A DNA stretch of 64,000 nucleotides from Brienomyrus brachyistius (GCF_023856365.1 NC_064539.1:20711019-20775018); one strand, 5' to 3'. Numbered from the stretch's first letter, positions 11,607 to 25,071 are shown. A program made the numbers and translations. Notes: generated from the letters alone by a model not told the origin.

Positions 11607-12509
11607 TTGCATGTCTTCGGGCATGGGGGTGTCTAACGGCGCCACGCTGTGTTGGTCATGGTGCCAACAGAATCACCGGGGCTGCACAGTCTGACGGCAG
11701 CTTCTCGCGCCAAGCACAGTCCTTCCGCAGGAACAAAGCGTTCTTTTGGACAAAGCTGCCCACCAATTACCAGAGGTGGCGGGGTGGGTGGGTGGGGGGG
11801 CTGAACTTCACAAATGGCCTCGCTGTAAACATTTATGTATCTCTGGAAGGTGGACACACGGATATAGGGAGACACACCGTTATTTGTGAAAGAATTGCAG
11901 GAACTGACATCTGAATTCTGGACTTGTGACGGGGGGCTGTTTATGGTACTTGATTGCTGTTAATATTTTTTTGGCCGAGTGGGAGCCAGGTGGTTACCGA
12001 ACTGTATGCTTGGCTCTGCTGTTTGGCTGAACCTGGATCATTCCAGTGAACACAGCCAGTAGCAGCACTGGGTGAGGCGCACACATCAGCCCCAGCTCTG
12101 CGTGGACTGGTACCAGAAGGCTTTGGCAGAATGTATTTTAGACAGCACCCAGCCCAAACATCAGGTGATGTCATTTGCCGTCTAGATAATTACTTTGTTA
12201 ATTACTAACTAACTTAACTGAAAAATTCTGTCAGAACCAATCACAAGTGATTTCTGACCCCATTGTATATTGACTGTGACCAACGTGCCAACATGTCCGG
12301 CACATGAGTAAACAGCTCACAACTGCTGGGCCAAGAAGGTCCTTCCCAGATTCCTCTTGGGCTCCTGACACCTGAATAGTAATTCTGGAGAGTGACAGAA
12401 TTCATAATTGGTGGTGATGTTTCATTAAGGCACTTGGGAAGGCAGACAAGACACTGGAACCATTCAGTCTAAATAAATGACTTGTAAGATGGATCCTAGG
12501 GTTTTTCTT
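11607..12509. other. Noncoding, nothing recognised
   Basis: Contains a GGGTGGGTGGGTGGGG stretch at 11780-11798 that could form a G-quadruplex. No gene or transposon was identified. Confidence 0.45.
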
Positions 12510-12660
12510 TTAAATTAATTTACTTTCACATTAATTTATTTGGCAGACGCTTTTGTCCAAAGGTAGATAATAAAAGAATAAGCATATAGCTGAGGCCAGC
12601 AAGGAACAAGTGCCAGTAGGCTAATGTTCCTATGATTGGCAGGAAACAAGTGCAAGACAA
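12510..12660 (-). mobile_element. SINE 3' tail fragment, reverse orientation
   Basis: TTAATTTATTTGGCAGACGC followed by TTTTGTCCAAAGG is the reverse complement of the widespread fish SINE tail (CTTTGGATAAAAGCGTCTGC). The following AAGGAACAAGTGCCA also fits the internal part of that family. The head is missing. Confidence 0.6.
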
Positions 12661-12683
12661 GTATGAAAAACAGAGCTATATTA

Positions 12684-12784
12684 TCCATCCATCCATTCAT
12701 CCATCAGTCTTTTAAATGCTTGTCCTGGTCATGGTGATGGTAGGAGGCTGGAACGAGGCTGTGGTGTACCCTGGGCAGGTTGAG
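12684..12784 (-). mobile_element. L2-type LINE/SINE tail, reverse orientation
   Basis: A CATC run (12684-12705) is followed by AATGCTTGTCCTGGTCATGG and GTACCCTGGGCAGGTTGAGC. The reverse complement follows the order ACCCTGCCCAGGGTACACC...CCAGGACAAGC...ATGGATGG. Confidence 0.65.
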
Positions 12785-15700
12785 CTATATAATTAATGCT
12801 TAGAATCTTACATCTTAATTTCTATAACCAAGTATCACCCAGAAGAGATTTTAGTAAAACACCAAGCCTGGGTGCAATATACCGACGCTCAGATAGTCCA
12901 GCAATGCCAAGCAAATCCCTTCGACGACAGTGAGCCAGAGTGGGTCACTGTTAGGGTATGAGGTTAGTACTGGGGACAAATGTGTAATCCGGTGTTTTGG
13001 AGCTGTTCAGAAGCTGTCCCTATGAAATGTGGCGTGATGTGCCAGGCAGGCTGGGATCAGGTGAAAAGGCCACGCCCACAGCCCAGTGTCAGCCCTCCCC
13101 TCTGTTTCTCTGTCCCTTCCTCCCAACCATTCTGTTTAATTCATTTCCGCTCCAGTACCCAAAAAAGGTCCATACTGGTCCACCCCTATGCCATGTGGTT
13201 CTCTCAGTCGCTCTACCACAGACCCAGTCTTACACTCCCCTTTTGGGCCTATCATAGTTTGGTAAGACCAGACAAGGCTCACCCCATAAATCAAAGCTGA
13301 GACACATTTCACCTGAAATAATAAGTTTATCAGCCCATTTCATATATTGTACTATTACTTGCTTACCAAAAATGTACAAGACCACGTATGACAACGACAA
13401 CATTATTTATATAAGAAGCGTGCGGACACTTGGCGGGTTGAACTCTCTGTTAGGGCGATGCTGTGTTGAAGAGGCTGGTAACACCAACATCAGAATGTCT
13501 GTGGTTAAAGCCCTGAGTCTAGGGGAGCACCAGCACAAATAGCAGTGGGAGAGCTTCAGAAACAGGCCACTACGGAATTCCCTTGGGCTCACATATTGCT
13601 GGGAGCGGCAGTGAATGAAGCACAAAGTCACGTCTAACACTCAGAGAGCGTCCTGGCAGATGGAGCTGGTGACTTCGGCAGACATTAAAGTTCCAGGCTA
13701 CAGTACAAGCACCCATCAGAGACTCCCACTCGCCACGTAACTGGGAACGTTGGCCAAAAAACTAGCTCCCACATTATGTGTGACTACCGACGACAAGCCA
13801 TGTGCTGTCTGGAAACTGCCTGTCATAAAAAAGGCCAGGACCAATCTAAAGACTACTGTGTGAAAAAAAACATTATATTTAAAATTTTGTTTGCATGTAT
13901 TGAACAACAGTACACAGAAGATAAAAATGAGTGTGAGGAAAACATGATAATCGCAGAGCATAAACAATTAGGGTGAGAATAATGAAATCATCACAGTTAG
14001 TTTCTAAACTTAAACCGAAGGAAAATGTAGGAACACAACCAGGTCAGCATGCAATGACAAACTGCCTGTCATTTACCCATACAAAGCAGCAAACAGTCAC
14101 TCAGGAAAGCTGTCGCCTTGATGCAACATGTGAGGGAGTGGTTTCCAATTATGAACTGACACTGTTCCCGCAACACTTTTAAAGCCAATTTAACAGTTTT
14201 CAACAGGGATTAAGCATCTCCTGACAGGGGACAGGAGCAAAGATGTAGCAGTGGGCATGTCCTCTCTTGTGACAAGGAAGTATGTCACCTTCTATTCATT
14301 CAAGAGGGGGCATCAGACAGAAGGCTGCCCTTTTTAGCAATGGCCGTCAAAGCTCATGGGAAGCTGTAGACAAGCTTTCCTTTGTCTTGGACATGCACTG
14401 CCATCTTCATGCTGGGGTGGAGGGTTGCTATGCTGGTGCCCCATCAGAAGATGGTGCTCTAGGCAGCTGTCTGCTGCACCTAATGAGTTGATCAGCATTG
14501 CTTTGCAGAACCTGATCAGTGGAGGAGATCATCTGGAAGTCCAGATGCAGATGAAGTGCACACAGCAGCCAGAAAGGCCAAAAAGTTATTTCCACTCTAC
14601 TGGATCAAGATCTTCCTACTCACAGATCTCCTGAGCTTAAAAGCATCCCGGAGAAGCAGCCTACAGCAGTGCCACGGTTCTCACAGTCCTCACAGATACA
14701 GCAAGATTCATCCAGCACCGTATGGACATGCATACATTTCCAAGTGCAAGGTAGTTGGATACAGGATGCCAGAAGAAACCTGCAACGTTTCCAACTTCTG
14801 AGTTGTCTAACTGCTCCTTTTTTTTTGCCCTCAAACTCTAATTTATGCCAGGAACAATATAAAAATTCAGCAGAAACATAAGGTGCAGACATACGGAAGC
14901 AAAGGTCAGGACATTAAGTCTCTGACAATAATCAGATGTTTGTTGACAAACTGAACTTGCGGGAGCTGCTCTCTTAGCACAGAACACGGACAGTCATTAT
15001 CTGGGCGCTCAGCGGTACCGACCTGCAGGTTTTAGCCATTTCAACGGCTTTACCCCCAGATCCCAGCCAACCCCAAACTAGTCATGTTCGTTCACCTGCT
15101 CTGACACTGCAGTTGCCATGACAGTGAAAAAAAAAACAAAAAACTGAAAGCTCAATGGATTGTTTTGCTGTGCAGTATGATGTGGCTTAAGTTCCTTAAT
15201 CCCTTTGTCTTCAAAGCCCTGAGGCGGACACTCTTTTTGCCGGTACAGGTGCAATTACTTTCTTCTCTTACAGAGCAGATAACAGCAACAGGACGGGGAT
15301 AATACAATAAAATCTGTTCAGGTCTGTCAGCCAATGTAAGGTCCCCAGATCTCATACGTCTGTTTTGCTGTGCCGCAGTCTAATTGCGCTATGGTGTGAT
15401 TTACTTCCAGTGGTCCACTGAGAGACTGGGTTCAAATCTGCCCCCCAATCCCTACATTCCTCATCCATGGTGGCTGCATGTGAAATTGAACAGCGGCACG
15501 ATCTATATAAGATATTTCCGATAGGATAGGAGTGACTCCCACAGGCTACCATCCCTGGATCTTCTGCTGTGAAAGGTGCATAAAAGGGTCTTTCTACACC
15601 CCAGTTTGGTATCTGGCACACAGAGTGGAGGCTGAATTTAAACCTGGGAAGTGTGAGACAGCAGTGTCCTCCCCCAAACCAGCACGCCAACTCAGAAAGC

Positions 15701-16113
15701 ATTACGGAACAATTGAATACACCTCAGACTCTCAGTTTCCTGAAGCCGGCAGCCATATTTCAACTCTAATGAGCCTGACAGCCTAATTGGGGTCATCTGC
15801 CTTTCATTATCTTAGGCCCTCGTTAGCACAGGACTCGTGATAAATTGTTATATACACATAGGTGATCTGTTCAGCCCTGGCAAAGCTCTGCTTCCTGTAG
15901 GCACAGAGTGAATCAAAGTATAGTTCTGTAAGTTATGTAACAAAATATACAATGTGTTCTTTTTCTCTTACTGAACATGCCAACTAACTAATCTGAGTAA
16001 ACTGTTTTCTCCTGCTTCCTTCATTTTAATCCTCTCCCCCCTCCTTGCTCTCTTAGTGCAGATGACTGTCAGCTGCTTTGGGAAGATGGCCAACCTCAGT
16101 TCCTCTTACAGAT
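12785..16113. other. Noncoding, about 3.3 kb
   Basis: No transposon with clear ends and no gene. A possible degenerate SINE head lies near 15390-15460 (GGTTCAAATCT resembles a B box) and another, reversed, near 15630-15670; both are too eroded to call. Open frames overlap on both strands. Confidence 0.4.
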
Positions 16114-16119
16114 TCTTTT

Positions 16120-16171
<52 letters not shown>
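16114..16171. repeat. (TTTC)n tetranucleotide repeat
   Basis: About 14 uninterrupted TTTC units, pure pyrimidine on the plus strand. Confidence 0.97.
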
Positions 16172-16246
16172 AATCTCCAGCCATCTACCTGCTTGCTTGA
16201 CCCCAAACCTTCTACAATGTTCTAGGGTACTGCTCTGGGCATCATA

Positions 16247-16549
16247 CAGGGACGGATTACAGACTGGGCCAGCGGGGCCGCTGCCCAGGGGCCCTTGGGG
16301 TGCAGGGGGCCCGTGGGGCCCCTAGCCCAAAACAATTTGCAAGGCTTATCAACAATGTATTTTCGTTTGTCTATTTTAGAGGGCCTACATTCTTTGATCC
16401 TCTGCCTACAAGGGCCCCTGACCCTATAGGGAGTGTGTTTGGCTGCCAAGGGCCCTTGAATTGTGGTGGTTGTGGTGGTGGTGGTGGTGGTGGTGGGGGG
16501 GGGGCCCTCGTTTTGCCCAGGGGCCCACACAACCCATAATCCGTCCCTG
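16247..16549. mobile_element. hAT-type MITE, complete, with 8-bp target duplication
   Basis: Both ends carry the 13-base inverted repeat CAGGGACGGATTA (16247-16259; its complement ends at 16549). The element is flanked by identical 8-mers GCATCATA at 16239-16246 and 16550-16557. An 8-bp duplication with CAGGG ends is diagnostic for hAT transposons. At 303 bases without an open transposase frame it is nonautonomous and must have been mobilised in trans. The interior is rich in GGGGCCC words and holds a GGT/G microsatellite (16461-16503), probably grown after insertion. Confidence 0.92.
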
Positions 16550-16557
16550 GCATCATA

Positions 16558-16975
16558 CCATTAATAACTTCTCCCAATTAACAGTTCCCAGGGACCAGCT
16601 GCTTTACACTCACATTCAGAAACACTCACATCCAATGTGTTTACATGAAACGGCCAGAATCTTAACACCATCACATTCACTTCGCAGTTTTAAATCACTT
16701 TTTTTTCCACCAAAATAGTAGAATAGTGCATGATATACAGTACAGTACCAGTGAATAGTTTGGACAATTCAACCCACCTACAAAGGAGAGTGATTTGTGT
16801 CATGTCACATGACCTGGTCATCTGACCTAAACACAGCAGTAATGGTTTTGATAGTGTGAAGGAAAAGTGACCAATGGGTGCTGAGCATGTTGGATCTGTT
16901 ACGGAGGGTAGGGGGTTTTGTTTAATAAAACTGAACACAATCGGGGAAAAAACAGAAAAACAATTTCATTTTTTT
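16558..16975. other. Noncoding, nothing recognised
   Basis: Unique-looking spacer between the hAT MITE and a repeat fragment. Confidence 0.45.
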
Positions 16976-17052
16976 TAATTAACCTTTATTTTTCCAGGCA
17001 ATTCACTAAGAACAATTTCTTATTTACACTGACAGCCTGACACGACAATGGG
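16976..17052. mobile_element. Interspersed repeat fragment (AACCTTTATTT type)
   Basis: TTAACCTTTATTTTTCCAGG followed by CACTAAGAACAATTTCTTAT and TTACACTGACAGCCTG closely matches an interspersed repeat I recall from salmonids and other fishes. Only about 75 bases are recognisable and no ends are visible, so orientation and class are not assigned. Confidence 0.55.
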
Positions 17053-17959
17053 ACCATGAGGGGTCAAAGAAAAGCAAGAAGGTAAAACCAATACAAATAA
17101 GAGGAAGACAATCAGAAAACTGCACTGATACGTACAGAAAGATGTTCTGAGGGCAGAACGAAACATGATTGGTCCAGAGAGACAACCAATCAAACTGTTG
17201 AGGAGGTGGGCCAACAATACAGAAAACAATACATATTAATCAGGGCACCAACTAGTGACAGCTTTTCTATGGGTTTGTGTATCCAAACTTTTGACTGTTA
17301 CGGTACCTCCTTGATTTTACCTACAATTTTGACCAAACCTACACTACCTATTGTACAGAGGATGATGGGAATTATCATCAATTTTCCTGTCACATCAATT
17401 CTCACCTGTGCTGATTTTCCTTGACTTTTCACTTTCTAATTGTTAATCATCAGATGCTTTTTCCCACACTGCACTACAAAGGGATAAATGACCTCTTGGG
17501 CTATGTGGAGATGCGTCTAACCCGTTCTGAGTTCCTGACAGGAGTGTCCTTAGAATCAGTGTTCTAACCATACCTTTTCTGTTATTCTATACCCAAAGGA
17601 GCAGTAATCACTGTAGGTGGATTACCATAATGCTGTTGTGATTGCACGCCATTTATTCCTTAGTGTTTTTCATCTCTATTTCCATATATTCCTATAGTGG
17701 CCTCCTTGTGAACATCTCCATACAGATACACCACTCCCGTCCTACTTGCACTGCTGTAAATCACCTTCTTCTTCCATCAAACCTCCACAACTGAGAAGCT
17801 GCCCATTCACTTTTCAACCTCGCTCAATATATGCATGTTACCTGTTTTCCTGTTACAGATAGACTAAGTATCTGTTCAGGTTCAGATCAAGCATGTGATG
17901 TCATTACGTAACATCCGATTACTTTTTTATTTTCTCTTTGTGGGTATATAAATAATTGG
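17053..17959. other. Noncoding, nothing recognised
   Basis: No repeat unit or gene signature identified. Confidence 0.45.
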
Positions 17960-18060
17960 TATGCCATGCAGGGTGCCCCCTATGCATCCTGGGATAGACT
18001 CCAGGGTAAATAAGCCTTGTACCAGATAAGAGGTTTTGGAAAATCAAGGGATGGGCAGAT
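17960..18060 (+). mobile_element. L2-type tail, degraded
   Basis: CATGCAGGGTGCCCCCTATG, then CCTGGGATAGACTCCAGGG, ACCAGATAAGAGGTTTTGG and GGGATGGGCAGAT follow the L2-like tail order with many substitutions. Confidence 0.6.
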
Positions 18061-20914
18061 TAATACATAAATGCCTGCTGTGTTGCCTTTCATTCCAGGG
18101 CATGTGTCTGCTTTTAGCCTAACTGCTCCTGTGATCTGCTGAAGACACATTTCCCCACTAAAACTACTTCTGTCTAGTGTGATCTTCTGAATAGAACCGT
18201 CTCAGCTGCAATTTGAGCTCATATGTTTACATCCGATTGCTTCTGTCACTCCTGCTTATTTTGCGAAGGTGCTGGGCCCTGACCGGACTGCTGTGCTGGA
18301 TGAATTCGTATGTATAAGCAGAGATCTGACCCTGCAGCCCTGTGAGCCTCACACCGCTAATATCATCCTCACCTACTATGGATGGCAGCGTATTAGTTTT
18401 CGCTCGCCTGAATGTGTCGTTGGTTATTATACAGAATTGTTCAGTAACACCGTGGATAGCCTTTCTGCCTGTGAAGAGGGGCTTGCTGGCACTCAGAAAA
18501 ATCACCCGTTGCTGCCTACCTGCCTTTTCAGGCGTGCTGAGGTTCAGGAAAGGGAAATAACTACAGTATATTGCCTACAATCTGCACGTACAAACCTACT
18601 CTCTGTTCCAGTGCCTGGTTCCTGCTTGGTGTGAACCAAATGAATGTGGAACATTGTCTGAAAAGAGCAGTTTGCCCACAACCTCGGAGCAATCAACAAA
18701 AATGAGCTAATCCAGTTTTGCGTAGACTTATGGGACATCCGTCGGTCATGTGCCATTCACTCCTGGCTGCTGCCTGCCTTTCCGTCTATGATGTCGTGCA
18801 CCGCTGCCGGTGATGTTTGAAAATGTACTTTCACTGATATGCTCAAGGACAGCCAGAACCAGGCAGATTATTTTTACATTCATTACTAAAAATCACCCAT
18901 AGTGAGAAACACATAATTGTTAATCTTCTAATATAAAGTAAGGGTCACAGCATTTAAAAATGTATACAGTGGCCCCATTATTACTCGCTTGTGACCTGGT
19001 AACTCTATATCATGGGCCATTTGACCTACTTTGAGATTTTGCTATGCTCTATTACGAGGCTATGTTCTGCTATGAGGATATATTGCACTTTGAGGAACAA
19101 AGAATAAAAATATACTCATTTCCATGAATTTTTTAAGTTATCTTTGGCAACAGATGTTCCTAATGATTACCCCCCTCCCCCCACATCAACTATGCCAGCA
19201 TAATGGTACATACACCCACGTGGCCCTATCTGTGAAACACATCTGTCATATCAGCATAACAGACCACGACCACATGGATCTGTCAATCAAAACCACATCT
19301 GACCAATCAGAATGAAGGAACACGCCCCCTCCCGCCAGAGTCTGCCATAAGTCCTAGACAGTATATCTGCAACGCTCTGAAACAGCATACAGTTGGAAAA
19401 AAAAATCAATGAGATATCGAAGAAAGCTCAAGTGATCCCCTAAAACATCTCCTGGAATGCTCCTCCTCCAGGTTCTTCTGTCCCACTGGTCGAGCTGGAT
19501 TCTCATGTCTGTGTTGAATGATGCAGCGTTCTTCCTTCAGCTCACTCGGCCCCTAACCCAGTACAATGGCTATTAGCAGCAGACACAGTTTTCGAAGGGT
19601 GTCTTGGCACCTAAGAGAGAGAAACCATAAAGCATGAATCTCCAGTTTCAAGCGGGAAGCCAGAAGGCTGCCTGAAATTGGGTTGGCTGAGTTAATCACA
19701 GATAGAAGGCAAAGGGAGTCGAATGACCAGTTAAAATTATAATGCTTTCTATATACATGCAGTATATATACTGATTAATTTCATGCAGTGAGAATCTATT
19801 GATCATTTCTATACTACTTTGTTTTGTACTTTGTAATATTCTAGAAACTATAAATAAATTCACCTGTCTGTCTCATTTATATTCATCTTTTTGGGAGCTG
19901 TGAGGTGTGGAGTGATTAAAACACTAACACACAAATACAGAATACATTTCTACATCACAAAGTACGTTTTCCACCCGTTTTAATGATTCCCCTCTGAATA
20001 ACCAGCCCACATGGTGTCACTGCCAGTGTCCCTGGTGTAGCTCCTCACTCAGGATAGGTATGTATCCCTATGTTAGTTCCTCTTAATCATAATTAGTCAT
20101 CACTGCTTTAGGGCCTGTATGAGCGGATACACAGAAGCAGCGGATACATAGATAAATGGAAACATGGCACTTTACTTAGCAGCAGAGTAATATGACGCCG
20201 TGTCTCTGGGGAGATTCTCCACAAAGTGAAATGTTTAATGAAAATAACATGTTGGCCACACTCATAAAGTGACCCGAGAGACCTGCCCTTCTCCTCCCGG
20301 GGCAGGGGTTGGCCAATAAAGACTTGATACTGATAGGTTCAAAAAGCGTGAGAGGAAACACTGGGGCAGCGTGGGAGTCCAAAGAGGCCCGGGAAGGTTC
20401 AGCAAAGGAAAAAAAGGCTTGACGGCGGCAGAGGGTTTTATCATGTGACACCGCTGTGATATTGCTCTACATTTATATGGTTATGCCGGTTTGCTAATGG
20501 GGCTCTGAGACACCATGTGACTTCATACCCCAGTCATGGTGGAGGCAGTGATATTTACAGGTTGCCTCACAGTTACCAAGTATATATCTGTTCTTTGAGA
20601 AGTAATCAGAGCGGACACACACCCATGCGCAAATGCACATGGAGACACCGGTGTTTATCCTCAAGCAAGAAACAAAGAGGATTGTGGGATACTGAGATCA
20701 AGTCCACCCTGGGAACGTTTGCGTTGCTCATGGCTAATGTGCTTTGCCGTTCCCAAAATGTTACTTCTAAGCTATGCTAATACTTTGGATGCACTGTTAC
20801 CTGAATCCTGATGCCAACTCCCCCGCATCACATTAAGGTGATTCATCCACCAAATGGCTCAGGTTGCAGGAGAGCTGCACACCTGCAATCTCTGTTTAAC
20901 ATAGAGCTTACAGT
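18061..20914. other. Noncoding, about 2.9 kb
   Basis: The longest frame (121 codons at 18269-18634) has no domain and overlaps minus-strand frames. No transposon ends were found. Confidence 0.45.
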
Positions 20915-21085
20915 AATTACAATGCATTTACTTAGGGGATGCTTTTGTCCAAAGCAACATGCAGATGAGGTTCAGACACTGTCCCTGGAGCCACTGGGGT
21001 TAACAGCGCCGATAAAATTCCTTCACCAGCTATGAGATTTGAACCAGCAACACAGAACAGAGCCAGACACTGTGCCACAAAGTGG
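20915..21085 (-). mobile_element. tRNA-derived SINE, reverse orientation, degraded
   Basis: ATTTACTTAGGGGATGCTTT and TGTCCAAAGCAACATGCAGA at the left correspond to the SINE tail. AGATTTGAACCAGCAAC near 21038-21054 corresponds to the B box read in reverse, and GCCAGACACTGTGCCAC follows toward the head. About 165 bases long; noncoding. Confidence 0.6.
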
Positions 21086-21596
21086 ACGGTTTATGGGTTT
21101 GTCACACCACTTCCAGGGTTATTCGGTTCCTTTTTTATGAGAAATATGGTGAATAGGACTGAGGACTTAAGGTAGCCTGAAACTTTGGTTCTTCTTCATT
21201 CCCCAGTGTAAAATGCATTCAGCAGCAGAGAGATATGTGCCTAGTCTATCTCTATCTTGCCATGTTCCAAGGAAAGTCAGAATGTAATATGTGCTGATAG
21301 GAGGTTTGACAAGAATCGCTGTTCTCAGGATTCAGCGGAATGATTGCGGCGGCTGAGGACCCCGCATATGGCGTTCTGCCGTCCAGAGAGCCATGGGACT
21401 GCCTGCAGGCTGCTGGGCCAGTGAAGCCCGGGTGGCGTTCCTCTGGAAGGAGTGTTCAGGAGCGCAGTCCTGGTGGAGGCCTGTCATCAGCGTAGGGCTC
21501 CTGAGCGGTGGTGTGTGGATGGAGAAATCTGCTGCTATGACATGGATGAAGGGGCCTGAACATAATGGAGGTGAGGCAGTGTGCGGTGCTGCACTG
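21086..21596. other. Noncoding, nothing recognised
   Basis: Open frames of 130 and 160 codons cross this stretch on opposite strands because they read through the adjacent GAAA repeat. They have no family features. Confidence 0.5.
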
Positions 21597-21621
21597 GAAG
21601 GAAGGAAGGAAGAAAGAAATA

Positions 21622-21653
<32 letters not shown>
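21597..21653. repeat. (GAAG)n/(GAAA)n repeat
   Basis: GGAA units pass into about 10 GAAA units, pure purine apart from one T. Confidence 0.95.
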
Positions 21654-21786
21654 GTAGCAGGCAGTTCAGGGCCTTGTTCAGGGCCCACAGACGTTACTAT
21701 TCTGTTGAGGCCGGGGCTCAAACTGCTGATTTTCCAGTCACAGGTACAGAGACTGATGAGTGCTGCACTGAAACCACTACAATGAA
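21654..21786 (-). mobile_element. SINE fragment, reverse orientation, next to GAAA repeat
   Basis: GGGCCTTGTTCAGGGCCCAC resembles the reverse of GGGCCCTTGAGCAAGGCCC. GGGGCTCAAACTGCTGATTT resembles a reversed B box region, and ACTGAAACCACTACA a reversed A box region. The tail side is replaced by the GAAA run. Confidence 0.55.
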
Positions 21787-24700
21787 CGTCATTGCTAGAG
21801 GTGCTCATTCGCAACTGGCCCTCACATGTGCTAATGTGTACACATATGCCTAAGTGGGAGTGTTCTTATATTTATATGGGCGTTCCATTGTGTCTGTACT
21901 CACAGTTCTTCGTTTGATGTTAGACTGGTGATCACTCCTCCTGGTTTGGAGAGGCCACCCCTGCCTCCAAAGTGGATCAGAAAGTCATCTTCTTCCTCAT
22001 GTGACACTTTCTCCAAACTTTATCTTTCAGATCTGCAGCAAAAGTGCAGAAAATTAATAGTTGTACCTAAACATCCCAAACGTAGGCAAAAGTTCATGAT
22101 GTCTAGGAGATGCCTGATGTCTTACTTCAAAGTCTGAGTTCGGTCTCGAACCACAAGTAACAGCCGGCCCATTCAGACCACACCGCATCTCCCCAGTGCA
22201 GCGCTGCTCTGTAAACTAATTCTTTGGACAAAAGACTTCCAGCCCTGCAGGGTGTGGATGTTTCCCTGCCACTCCTTTCCTGAGTTGCCTCACACTGGGA
22301 AAATATATCCACATTCCTGCTTTGAAGTCTGAGATACATTGTTGGTAGGAGACTCGGAGCGACCCAGCCCATCTCCACAGGGGAAACCGGGATGGAGAAG
22401 CAAGCAGGCGTTTTGCCACCTTTGAAGCGAAACAGACACGTTGACACCTCTTCAGCTCAGTGAGAGGGCAAGGAGACAGAGGTGCTGAATTAAAGGAAGA
22501 CCAGACGCAGCATCAGGAATCGGGAAAGCTGCAGGAGTGATGGTGAGGGAAGGGAACACTTCCAGTGTGACACACAAAACAAACAACGGGTGACATGAAT
22601 AAAGACAATGTTATACTGAGCCGCCTCACCACCATTCCTGAAAGGACAACCGCACCCCATCTCTCTGTGGTCATTTGTGGAAATGCAAGATGCTTAAAAC
22701 CTGTCCGAAGAGACAAACAGCAGCCTTCAAGACTGAAGATGTCTAATCCTTATTAGAAATGGGAGTTTTTTCTTCTTTTGCTACTCATGTTTTTTTTTTA
22801 TTATTAATGACGCTCTGAGATCACTAGTCCACGGATCCCTTCGGATTCTTTTAATCTTCTCTGTTTCGCTTTATTGTGTTTTATGTATGTAATTAATTTC
22901 AATTTCACTATCCCTCCCTTAATTAGATAGACTCAACAGGGATCAGCAGAAGAATGGATTCTTTTACACCACAATCCCAGAAGCCAATGAAGTCATTCTC
23001 ATGATCAGACCTTGAAACGCTAACACAGGTGAGAGCAGCCTGTCATCCAGATGGGTGTATGCGGCTGATTGAAGGTCTCGCAGTAGATCGATGAGGATTA
23101 GGATGCGTCAGGATGTCGAAGGTTAGATATTCAAGGGTACCACCTCCCAAAATGTACCACAGTCAACTGAGACTTGTTCAGGTTAACAGGAAACTCCCCT
23201 CATCCTTGAGGAAGTAGACGCCAGTCTTGTCAATCAAGACAACTTCAAGGAAACAGGCACCTCCCAGCCCTTTAATTGGCCAGGCTCCTGTGATTTACAG
23301 TACATCTGGCCCCGTCTGTCAGCAGATGCAAACACCACTGATGGACAGATGCCGCCCACCTGTTGCCGCTAAATAATTCATGATGTTGCCTTTTGTTTCC
23401 CACTTGATCCCGGGATTTGAAACGAGGGTTAATTTTCCCCTAAATGATTAAATGCTGTATGTGGAGTTTGCATGAATCGACCGATCATTTAAAATAAAGA
23501 TCAATGCCAGTGACGGTTCATTCATGTAAATGGGATTCATACCCTTCCTACACACAGATCACCATGGTGTGAGGGACCCCATCCTGGCTGGATCGATAGA
23601 CAAAGGAGTTTCACTTCTGCATGATTTATGGCCCCAGCACCAGACTCTCATTCCTGCTGCCCGAGCCCGCGGAGTGCTACATCACGTCGATGGCACTTTC
23701 TCAGCTACGTCCTGCCCGCTAACACTGCTTCTCAAGCGCTTGAACTGATTCAGTCCAACCCACTTGTTTGGATGCCTGATGACTTCATCTTGGCAGACAC
23801 TGGTGCAGCGCTGACTTCAGTGCATATATCAAGCATCACTTCCTTTTTGGTTCCCTGCAAGTTTGCTGGGTTTTCTGGACTCAGATGTTTGCAGAAGTAA
23901 ATTAGGAGAAAAGAAAACCCAAACGCATATTTTCCAAGACCCTGATTACTTTGACTGAGCTGACATTAGAAAATGACAGTGGGCTCCTTGTCTGTAAGCC
24001 TGTTTTGTGCCTCACCTTGTTTCCAAGCTGTCTGCAGTTTTATGTCCTTAACAGAGCTTTACTCAGCTATATTTGCAAGTCTAATGTGTAATATCACAAA
24101 CTGCTTTAGAGTCAATTCCCTCTGTCATGTGCTGGGAGATACCTGGTAAATTAAGAGGGCATACCTGTCTTTGCTAAATCAAAACTAACGATCTCATAAA
24201 GGCATACAATTTAGACTGCTACTGCCCAGAACTAGAGCCATCAAAATTTATGAAGGAGTAGAGGTAAGTCTAATTAGTTTAATTATACAGGATCATTAAT
24301 AGTTCCCATTTTTACAGATTCTTAGGGACTGCATTCTGTTCCATTAACTGCAGCCTACTACTCTGTTATTCCCTCTGCTTAAGTTTCTGCCTACTTTGAA
24401 CCTTTGAGGGTTTTTATTTGAAGTTAGACATTTCGAGGTTAAATTTCTGCAGTGATGAGTAACAAATAGAATGTCAGGCAATCTGCTGTCCCTGTCACTC
24501 AGAGCGCAGAGATTGGCTGAAATGTGGTCGTACCTCTGAAGTCAGCATGACAAGTGCGACCCCTCTGCCGCTCCTTAAATGGTTGCATGCCAAGCACTGT
24601 AATTGAAATCTAATACTGTGCTTTTATGATTGAGAACAGTTGCCCCCACCTCTGCTGTAATGAAATGAACAAAGTTAAAGGGGAAGAGACTGCGCAATGA

Positions 24701-25071
24701 CATGCATTGTCAAATATATCATGTGAGCTCTGGGGTGCTGTTTAATCCCATCATCCCTGAACCACTGAATTCAACCGCAGGGAACATTCAAATTATGCAC
24801 AGAAACACAGGGGAGAAATTGGTTCAACGAAGAATTTTGGCTTCTTCAGCAGCTTCCTTTTTCTAAAAAAAAAAAAACCCTTTCAGTTGAAAAGATTTTT
24901 TATCTCATAAGATGACCAGATAATGTCTGTTTTTTGATTTCTTTTATACACCTCGACTCTGTACCATGATATTTTGTGAACCACTTGGTGCGTATAAAAC
25001 AGGAAATATTGTCTGATATTGCCAGATGCATCACTCAGAATATTCCAGAAAAGGGATAGTCAAATGTTGAC
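21787..25071. other. Noncoding, about 3.3 kb
   Basis: Mostly unique-looking DNA. 23290-23510 is a compact block with retained CpG and TTAAT/AAATGATTAAATG motifs that could be a conserved regulatory element. An A-run lies at 24867-24878. No gene identified. Confidence 0.4.

Noticed and set aside
15380..15690. Two B-box-like words in opposite orientation
   Set aside because: Neither has a convincing A box or SINE body; too eroded to call.
18269..18634. 121-codon plus frame
   Set aside because: No recognised motif and competing frames on both strands; consistent with chance in moderate-GC DNA.
18960..19100. Possible Tigger-like end at ACAGTGGCCCCATTATTACTC
   Set aside because: Similarity covers only a few words and no second end was found.
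21332..21814. 160-codon minus and 130-codon plus frames
   Set aside because: Both read through a GAAA microsatellite and a SINE fragment, with no domain.
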